Part shown: piece after piece, positions 6,314 through 11,847 of the stretch
How positions within the stretch are numbered: the first letter of the stretch is position 1
How the letters are laid out: each line of letters opens with the position of its first letter
Source: a bacterium
Lineage (GTDB): Bacteria > JALSQH01
NCBI GenBank assembly: GCA_027004335.1
Contig: JALTID010000081.1
Coordinates: 1-11,847, forward strand
DNA length: 11,847 bases
Direction: 5' to 3'
Notes under the pieces: model-generated
Databases searched by the model: none
What the model was told of the DNA's origin: nothing
What the model saw: only the letters and a program-made list of their open reading frames with translations
Position numbers and translations under genes: made by a program

Positions 6314-7898
6314 AAGAGGAAAAACATTTTCGTCAATAATTTTAATTCTGATGATCATAACTTCCTGTAAACACTCTGGGAATTTACCTTCTAATTCTTC
6401 AAATGAAAATAACTCTATATTAATTTCAAACAATGAAATTAAGCTGAATCTATTACTTACAAAAGGTTTTGAAAATAGTTATGATCTTCTTTCTCCGTTT
6501 TCCGGGATAAGGATAATTGATGAAGAGGACCAGATATACGGTTTCGCCTCAATCAAAAATGCCAAATTTACAGATTTTGATAATTCTTACGACCTTCTAA
6601 GCCACAATTTTAATTATGATATTCATAACTTTCTAACACTAAAACACTGGGAACAATATTTTAATACTGTTGGACTAAAAATAAAACAGATACAAGATTC
6701 AGCTTTTACCAGAAACGAAAGATGGGGAGAGATTATTATAGGAAAAAAATACACCATAAAATTCCCTGGAACTGTAAACATTAACACCCAACAGGTTGGA
6801 GAATATTTAGAGCAGATAATGGCCAGAACAGATAAAGCCACTTCCCTTAAAATGGGTTCCCCGGACCCTAACTGGTATAACGATACAAGCTTCATAGTTT
6901 CAATCTTTGAAACTCTTCTCTCTCCGGAAGCAGCGGGAGGTACAAACAAGATACTTACAGTTGCTCTGGTTACCCCACTATCCAGGAAGGGGAAGTTGTA
7001 TGAGGAACTTTACACTGATCTATCTTATAACACCAATGTTTGCGTGGGAAAATGTGAGGTAAAATCTATCAGTGAAACTTTTTCTCTGAAAGCTACAACC
7101 CCTGTTGAAATCCTTTTCTTCTTCAGAAACACAAGTGGGATGGCATTTGAGATAAACAATTTTTTCTCAAATATTGGAGGAGGTCTTATAAGTTTTATGA
7201 ACAACTACAATGTACCCTTTAAAATTGCTTTAACAACCATCAGTAAACCTGAAAAAATAAAAAAATGGAATAATAAGTACTGGCTGGATCAGAATGATGA
7301 GGAGCCTTCGGATTTTTTCAATATTCCTCTTACTACTTTTACGAGAAACAATTTGATTTCCCTTGGTCCTTCCGCAGTAAGTTCTGCGACAAAAGAAGGC
7401 TTATTCAACAATTCCTCTAAGAAAATCATTGTATTCTATTCAGATAGAGATGATCAGTCCCTTACATCCAACGGTGAGCCAATTTCAAAGGATAATTCAG
7501 ATCAATTCGGAGAAATTTACAAAAACCTAAATATCTTCCCTGTTGGGATTATCCCTCTCACAGGTGATTCAAGTTTTACTTGTGATGATCCTCAACTGGC
7601 TGATATCTTTTCATCTTTTCTTTATAGAGCTGATGGCCTGAAAACAAATATTTGTTCAACCCACCAGAGTTCATTTATAATTTCCCTTGTAAGAAATGGG
7701 ATGATTTTTTCCTCATCTGCAACTCTTTCATTTCCTGCTGCAACTATTACCTCAAAGTGCACTTTCAATCATGAAAATCAGTCATGGGGATTTCCAAATG
7801 GATATTACATAAGCCCATATCTGAAAAAGATTGTTATCACGCCAGTTTCCGATGGGAAAGGCAGTGTCAGTTATTCCTATTTCTCTTTACCACATTGA
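6306..7898 (+). CDS. Lipoprotein with a von Willebrand A-like domain lacking a MIDAS site
   Basis: This 530-residue protein begins with a lipoprotein signal: MNKRGK, a hydrophobic stretch (8-19), and lipobox ITSC with C21 as the lipidated cysteine. A Ser/Asn-rich tether (23-42) follows. Residues 43-255 are unrecognised. From about 265 to 485 it resembles bacterial secreted von Willebrand A domains: PVEILFF (266-272) for the first strand, FKIALTT (305-311), IIVFYSDRDDQS (374-385) where relatives often have SDEDDQS, and the NIC (448-450) and LSFPAATI (474-481) blocks. The expected DxSxS metal motif reads RNTSG (274-278), so metal binding is probably lost. Cysteines 246, 250, 426, 450 and 485 could form disulfides. 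The TTG start at 6306 overlaps amrB by 8 bp and follows an in-frame TAG at 6303-6305, so it cannot begin earlier; AGGGG at 6295-6299 is the likely ribosome binding site. It is probably envelope-anchored, with unknown function; binding or adhesion is inference. Confidence 0.7.
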   Translation: MNKRGKTFSSIILILMIITSCKHSGNLPSNSSNENNSILISNNEIKLNLLLTKGFENSYDLLSPFSGIRIIDEEDQIYGFASIKNAKFTDFDNSYDLLSHNFNYDIHNFLTLKHWEQYFNTVGLKIKQIQDSAFTRNERWGEIIIGKKYTIKFPGTVNINTQQVGEYLEQIMARTDKATSLKMGSPDPNWYNDTSFIVSIFETLLSPEAAGGTNKILTVALVTPLSRKGKLYEELYTDLSYNTNVCVGKCEVKSISETFSLKATTPVEILFFFRNTSGMAFEINNFFSNIGGGLISFMNNYNVPFKIALTTISKPEKIKKWNNKYWLDQNDEEPSDFFNIPLTTFTRNNLISLGPSAVSSATKEGLFNNSSKKIIVFYSDRDDQSLTSNGEPISKDNSDQFGEIYKNLNIFPVGIIPLTGDSSFTCDDPQLADIFSSFLYRADGLKTNICSTHQSSFIISLVRNGMIFSSSATLSFPAATITSKCTFNHENQSWGFPNGYYISPYLKKIVITPVSDGKGSVSYSYFSLPH

Positions 7899-7901
7899 AT
7901 A

Positions 7902-8654
7902 TTATTCAGCCGATAATACCTTTTTAACAACTTTTTTCACAGCTTCTTCCTCTATTGGCTTTGGAATAAATTCTGAAGCTCCTAATAGAAGAGAAGTTTT
8001 TTGATCATCAATTTCATTCTTCACAGATGTTACTACTACCGGGATATCATTTAGTTTGCGATTATTCCGGAGTGAATCAAGAACTTCAAAACCATCATAT
8101 GGCTCAATAATAATATCAAGGATTATTAAATCAGGAGAAAAAGCTTTTATTTCTTCTTCAAAATTCTCAGTGCTTGCAAGAACTTTCACAATCGCCTCCT
8201 CACCAGCTAAAACTTCTCGAAATTTCTCTGCCTCCACTTTAGAGTTTTCAAAGATCAGGAACTTTTTCCCTTTTAACGCCTTTCGTGAAGTAATATACCT
8301 TGTGGATCGTCTCTTTTCAGCTTCAAGAAAATCAAGAAACTTTACAAGCTTAACAGAAAATAGGGGAAGGTTAAGAACAAAAACACAATCCTCCTGTTTT
8401 CCCTCAGGCTTTGAGTTACCTATAATAATTACTGGCACCTTTCTCACCTTGCATACAAGTTTAACATCCTCAGTTACAATAGAATCTTCCTCTAAAAAAA
8501 TAGCATACGGCTTATTATCACCGCATACCACCTCAGGCGAATAGTGTGAGATATCAATGTATTCAAAAAAATATTTACTATCTATCAAGAAATTCTCAAG
8601 TAGATATTTCAAATCTTCACTCAGCCCAATCCCTCTTACAATTTTCCCGTACAT
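7902..8654 (-). CDS. Tandem receiver-domain protein with a degenerate N-terminal receiver and no output domain
   Basis: The 250-residue product has a clear response-regulator receiver domain at about 129-250. D180 in LIILD is the phosphoacceptor, T209 and K232 (in PKP) are the switch residues, and spacing from D180 to K232 (52) equals that of CheY. The acidic pair that holds magnesium in CheY (D12, D13) reads E136 and N137, so phosphorylation may be weakened or altered. Residues 1-112 show receiver-like alternating strands and helices (YAIFLEED at 50-57, VPVIIIG at 73-79) but no phosphoacceptor set, which suggests a pseudo-receiver. No DNA-binding, enzymatic or membrane segment is present. 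It probably acts through protein contacts. It lies 41 bp after the LPP20-like gene on the same strand and is the last gene of that set. The ribosome binding site is weak. Pairing with the neighbouring cyclase is inferred from position. Confidence 0.75.
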   Translation of the reverse strand: MYGKIVRGIGLSEDLKYLLENFLIDSKYFFEYIDISHYSPEVVCGDNKPYAIFLEEDSIVTEDVKLVCKVRKVPVIIIGNSKPEGKQEDCVFVLNLPLFSVKLVKFLDFLEAEKRRSTRYITSRKALKGKKFLIFENSKVEAEKFREVLAGEEAIVKVLASTENFEEEIKAFSPDLIILDIIIEPYDGFEVLDSLRNNRKLNDIPVVVTSVKNEIDDQKTSLLLGASEFIPKPIEEEAVKKVVKKVLSAE

Positions 8655-8655
8655 T

Positions 8656-8673
8656 TTACTTGCCTAGAAGTAA
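8656..8673 (-). promoter_or_regulatory. Small hairpin at the start of the receiver gene
   Basis: On the mRNA strand TTACTT and AAGTAA form a perfect 6-bp stem around the loop CTAGGC, ending 1 base before the ATG. The only Shine-Dalgarno-like bases (TAGG) sit in the loop. The AT-rich stem is weak, so an effect on translation is possible but uncertain. Confidence 0.3.
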
Positions 8674-8695
8674 GCCTGTCTTAAAAAAATTAGCA

Positions 8696-9817
8696 CTATT
8701 TTAACAGAATTTCAATCCCTGAAGAAGTAACTTCATTTATTGTTACTTTTTTTAGTCCGATCTTTAAGCCATCCAGAAGATCAGCCAATCTGTCAGAATC
8801 ACCTAAAAAGGTAACATCCAGTACCGCCACAGGGTTATCAAAACTTCTTTTAATGACTTCTTTTACGCCCTTTACCTTTCTCAATTTTTTTATCAGCGTC
8901 TTAAGTCTTCTATAATTTACTCCCCTCACTGTTAACTCAATGCTTCTTCTATTCAGAACTTGAGAATTCCACATCTTCACAATTTTCCAGAAGATTTTCT
9001 TCGCTGCATCCTTTGCACCATTTTCTATGGCTTTTCTCACAGCACCTTCTCTTACAGCATCTATTCCTCTACCCTCAACTGTGGCTACAGCGTAAATACT
9101 TCCACTGGCAGCATCTATCGCTCTGAGAGTTACAGTTGACTTGGCAGCAAAGAGGATACCTTGAACTGGAGCTGGATTACTCACTATTGCCTGTCCTGTT
9201 ATAACAACTTCTGCACCAATTCTGTATCCTAACTTGGCAGCTTCCTTCTCCATCCCCTCTGTAAGGACTCTCATCTTACTTCTTCTGATTTTTTCCTTAA
9301 TCTTTGAAGCATCAAGAACCTGAAAATACTTATCTCTGAAAAAACCTACAAGGGCATTTTCTCCCTGGGAAGATAACTGCGTTTTACCATTTCTTATTTC
9401 TTGAACAACAATAACAACTCTGGGTTTTTTCATCTCAGAGTAAATCATACGAGCATCATTTTTAAGAGATGTAGCACTTACTTTCGCTCTGATTTTCACA
9501 TAATAGCTATTTCCCTTCTTTCCCTCATCAATAATCTTGTAACTATGGACATAACCAGAAACTCTTGAAATTATCTTATCCCTTACAAGCTGGTAGTTAG
9601 AAACAACAGTTTCTGAAAGGACTTCTGAACCAACCTGATCAACAGCATTCCGCTTGGCATCAAGGAGGGCAGCAGCCTTTGCCGATTCAACATTGTTATT
9701 CGTTATCTCTGCCTGCCCCTCCGCTACAACCTCTTTTACCTCTTCATTAGACCTCAAAAATGGTACCAGCGAAAGAAATAAGATAGTAACAAAAATAAGT
9801 TTTTTCATCAGTCTCAT
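8696..9817 (-). CDS. Secreted LPP20/FlgT-like protein
   Basis: This 373-residue protein starts with a cleavable signal peptide: basic RLMKK, a hydrophobic core (8-20) and a likely cut near SNEE. There is no lipobox cysteine. Residues about 28-117 match the LPP20/FlgT N-terminal pattern: VAEGQAEI (31-38), an Ala-rich helix AKAAALLDAKRNAVDQV (46-62), then SGYVHSYKII (87-96) and YYVKIRAKV (105-113). Residues about 132-280 resemble the following FlgT/CsgG-like segment, with GAEVVITGQ (201-209) and a strand ending GSIYAV. The C-terminal 80 residues form a separate alpha/beta region that I do not recognise. FlgT in Vibrio builds a flagellar ring, but no flagellar gene is nearby, so an envelope or lipoprotein-like assembly role is as likely. 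ATG at 9817 follows AGAGGGGG (9823-9830). It sits 13 bp after the cyclase gene and is clearly co-transcribed with it. Confidence 0.7.
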   Translation of the reverse strand: MRLMKKLIFVTILFLSLVPFLRSNEEVKEVVAEGQAEITNNNVESAKAAALLDAKRNAVDQVGSEVLSETVVSNYQLVRDKIISRVSGYVHSYKIIDEGKKGNSYYVKIRAKVSATSLKNDARMIYSEMKKPRVVIVVQEIRNGKTQLSSQGENALVGFFRDKYFQVLDASKIKEKIRRSKMRVLTEGMEKEAAKLGYRIGAEVVITGQAIVSNPAPVQGILFAAKSTVTLRAIDAASGSIYAVATVEGRGIDAVREGAVRKAIENGAKDAAKKIFWKIVKMWNSQVLNRRSIELTVRGVNYRRLKTLIKKLRKVKGVKEVIKRSFDNPVAVLDVTFLGDSDRLADLLDGLKIGLKKVTINEVTSSGIEILLK

Positions 9818-9830
9818 TTTAACCCCCTCT

Positions 9831-11847
9831 TTATTTCGTTCTCATAACAAACACCCCATCCCAATCTTGTGGTGGGGGATTTTTAATAAGAGCCTCACAT
9901 CTCTCAACAAAGACCTTTGCAGGTCCATCTTCTGAATTGAGTTTTAAAACTCCAAGAAAATATTTTCTCGCTTCTTCAAATTCTTTTTTAAAGTAGAGCT
10001 GAAGCCCATGTTCAAAGAGTTTTATTTCCTTCGTTTTTTCCTCAGAAACATCCCCATCTTTCCCTACAAGTTCGTAAATCCTCACAGGCACCTTTTTCCC
10101 CTTTACGGCAGCCTTATCCAGCATTCTTGTCACAAATTTATCCTTTATTCTTTCATAAGTGTATTCACTAACAACAATCCTTGTCTTATACTGTTTGTTT
10201 ATACCTTCAAGCCTTGAAGCTAAATTTACATTATCACCCATCACAGTATAATCAAACCTAACATTAGAACCCATATTCCCAATAGTAACAACACCTGTAT
10301 TGATTCCAATTCCAATATTGATCTGCTTTTTTTCCTCCTGAGCCCATTTCTCATTAAGATTCTTGAGTTTCTCCAACATCTCAAGAGCAGTAAGAGCAGC
10401 TTTTACTGGATGTTCAGGATCATCCACAGGAGCTCCCCAGAAAGCCATTATTGCATCTCCAATATACTTATCCACCACACCCTCATATTTGAAAATAATA
10501 TTTGTCATTTCAGAAAGATACCCATTTAGAAAATTAACCAATTCCTCAGGATCCATACCCTCTGAAAGAGTTGTGAAGCTCCTGATATCTGAAAACATTA
10601 TGGTGAGATCTCTCTTTTCACCACCAAGCTTAATCAAATCAGGATTGGACAATAGTTGCTTCACAATCTGGGGAGAAACATACCTGCCAAAGGTATTCTG
10701 AACAAATTTTTTCTCCAGAGATTCAACATATCTATGGTAAACTACACCAGCGAAGAAAACAACAGACCATGAGGAAACCGGGGTAACAGTTTCAAGCCAG
10801 AATTTTTTTTCTGCAAAGAGATAATATGAAAGATACAGATAAATCCCTGCTCCTGCAAGAAAAATAAAAGAAGAAATAATAGCTCCCATGGGCACAAAAA
10901 GAAATATGAGACCTGCAAGAAGTGTAATGCCAGCAAGCAAATAATAATTGAGAGGAGACTTATTTCCTTCTGAGGTTATCCATCTTTTTATAAAACTCCC
11001 TTCAGCTATTGTTTGAATTATATTAGCATGAACCTCAACTCCGCTCATAAGCTGAGTACCCTCCAGAACTAACCTGTTTCCACCTTTAAGTGTTTCCTCT
11101 TTAATTTTTCCAGAAAAGGGAACTTTGTAATAATCATGATCAGCAGGAATAGTGGAACCAATTAAGACAATCTTATCTTTAAAAAGTGAAGGAGAAACTT
11201 TTCCTCTGAGGACTTTCCAAAAAGGTACAAATTGAAAAGTCCCCGGCGGACCTACAAAGTTAACATAGATATGATCCGGCAGGAGGAGTTTCCCGATTCT
11301 AAAGTAACCAGGTGGGATATTATTCTCAGTAGTTGATAACTCCACCGGTGGAGGAGTAACATCCGCGGGATAGAGATAATCAATATAACTTTCAAGTGCA
11401 AATGAAAAATATGGAATAGCTTTATCACCTTCCATCTCCAGTTCAAGAAGCGGAACCTTTCTCAGTGTTCCATCTTTATCAAGAGTAAAATTTATAAAAC
11501 CCTCCCCCAACTCAAGTTCCCTAAAAGGTTCAAAGGGTGGAACAGGTTTACCATTTTGTATAAATCTCGCAAGAACCACTATGCCACTCTCATCAAGAGC
11601 TTTTGCAAAATTCTCATCCTGGACCTCGTCGTTAAGCACTGGGTGAGAAAACTCAAAATCAAGAGAAATTACCTTTGCTCCCCATCTTGTAAGATTTTCT
11701 ATAACTTTTGCATAGTAGGAACGGGTAAAATCCACCCCCCTTTTTTTCAATGCTTCCTTGCTCTCTTCATCCTTTGCCACAATTATAATATCCCGTAAAT
11801 GATTACGCGGACCTCTCAAGACAAACCTGAGATCATAGCTTTTAGCC
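9831..11847 (-). CDS. CHASE2 sensor-adenylate cyclase, membrane protein (5' end outside window)
   Basis: The frame stays open to the right edge, giving 671 visible residues; the N-terminus with its first membrane helix is missing. The TTG at 11819 is internal, because the preceding codons (YDLRFV) continue the CHASE2 pattern. Using visible numbering (1 = codon at 11846), residues 4-285 are the extracytoplasmic CHASE2 sensor, with GAKVISLDFEF (56-66) and VLIGST (227-232). About three membrane helices lie at 300-375. Residues 410-590 are a class III nucleotide cyclase that makes cAMP from ATP. All catalytic residues are present: metal ligands D420 (FSDIRSFT) and D464 (GDAIMAF), base-selecting K460 and T534 (Lys/Thr as in bacterial adenylate cyclases), and N541 and R545 (VNLASRLE). 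Residues 606-660 look like a TPR-type helical pair ending PPPQDWDGV. The signal sensed is unknown. The LPP20-like gene follows after 13 bp and may be a periplasmic partner. Confidence 0.93.
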   Translation of the reverse strand, partial: AKSYDLRFVLRGPRNHLRDIIIVAKDEESKEALKKRGVDFTRSYYAKVIENLTRWGAKVISLDFEFSHPVLNDEVQDENFAKALDESGIVVLARFIQNGKPVPPFEPFRELELGEGFINFTLDKDGTLRKVPLLELEMEGDKAIPYFSFALESYIDYLYPADVTPPPVELSTTENNIPPGYFRIGKLLLPDHIYVNFVGPPGTFQFVPFWKVLRGKVSPSLFKDKIVLIGSTIPADHDYYKVPFSGKIKEETLKGGNRLVLEGTQLMSGVEVHANIIQTIAEGSFIKRWITSEGNKSPLNYYLLAGITLLAGLIFLFVPMGAIISSFIFLAGAGIYLYLSYYLFAEKKFWLETVTPVSSWSVVFFAGVVYHRYVESLEKKFVQNTFGRYVSPQIVKQLLSNPDLIKLGGEKRDLTIMFSDIRSFTTLSEGMDPEELVNFLNGYLSEMTNIIFKYEGVVDKYIGDAIMAFWGAPVDDPEHPVKAALTALEMLEKLKNLNEKWAQEEKKQINIGIGINTGVVTIGNMGSNVRFDYTVMGDNVNLASRLEGINKQYKTRIVVSEYTYERIKDKFVTRMLDKAAVKGKKVPVRIYELVGKDGDVSEEKTKEIKLFEHGLQLYFKKEFEEARKYFLGVLKLNSEDGPAKVFVERCEALIKNPPPQDWDGVFVMRTK

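Noticed and set aside
8056-8544. A 162-codon plus-strand open frame
   Set aside because: It is antisense to the receiver gene and its Ser-rich composition is what the complement of a Lys/Glu/Ile-rich gene gives. No start signal or family motif is seen.
8676-8700. T-run after the LPP20-like gene as a terminator
   Set aside because: The run of seven T on the mRNA strand has no GC-rich stem before it, and the receiver gene follows closely on the same strand.
11556-11819. TTG at 11819 as the start of the CHASE2 cyclase, and a plus-strand frame at 11556-11798
   Set aside because: The cyclase frame continues without a stop to the edge with family-like residues (YDLRF), so TTG is internal. The plus-strand frame is antisense to the CHASE2 domain.

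Overview
The window is ordinary-looking, AT-rich bacterial chromosome, almost fully coding on both strands. Strong AGGAGG-type ribosome binding sites, a lipoprotein signal and a secreted LPP20/FlgT-like protein point to a Gram-negative-type (diderm) bacterium. The Lys/Glu-rich proteins, split two-subunit pyruvate carboxylase and AmmeMemoRadiSam-type protein B suit an anaerobic, possibly thermophilic lineage, but I cannot name the taxon. No rRNA, tRNA, CRISPR array, insertion sequence or clear Rho-independent terminator is visible.

Left end (1-1275, minus strand): an ERCC4/XPF-type nuclease gene starts at 1275 and runs off the left edge, so it has no stop codon in the window. After the nuclease domain it seems to carry a degenerate nucleotidyltransferase-like domain. 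A 120-bp divergent intergenic region (1276-1395) holds back-to-back promoters. One perfect -10 box on the nuclease side lies so close to the ATG that the transcript could be leaderless.

Centre (1396-7898, plus strand): five tightly packed genes form a likely operon. They are the biotin carboxylase subunit (pycA) and carboxyltransferase/biotin-carrier subunit (pycB) of a two-subunit pyruvate carboxylase, a TauE/SafE-family anion permease, a MEMO1-like AmmeMemoRadiSam protein B (amrB), and a lipoprotein with a von Willebrand A domain whose metal site is eroded. The permease and lipoprotein use TTG starts that overlap the preceding gene. A possible internal promoter precedes amrB.

Right end (11847-7902, minus strand): three genes run leftward. 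They are a membrane CHASE2 sensor fused to a class III adenylate cyclase (its start lies beyond the right edge), a secreted LPP20/FlgT-like protein 13 bp after it, and a two-receiver protein with no output domain. Together they look like a signalling set: an extracytoplasmic sensor making cAMP, a periplasmic partner and a phosphorylation-type regulator. The plus and minus operons converge with only 3 bp between their stop codons.

I see no clear defence or mobile system. The most distinctive items are the ERCC4/pseudo-nucleotidyltransferase protein, the MIDAS-less von Willebrand lipoprotein and the CHASE2-cyclase/LPP20/double-receiver set.
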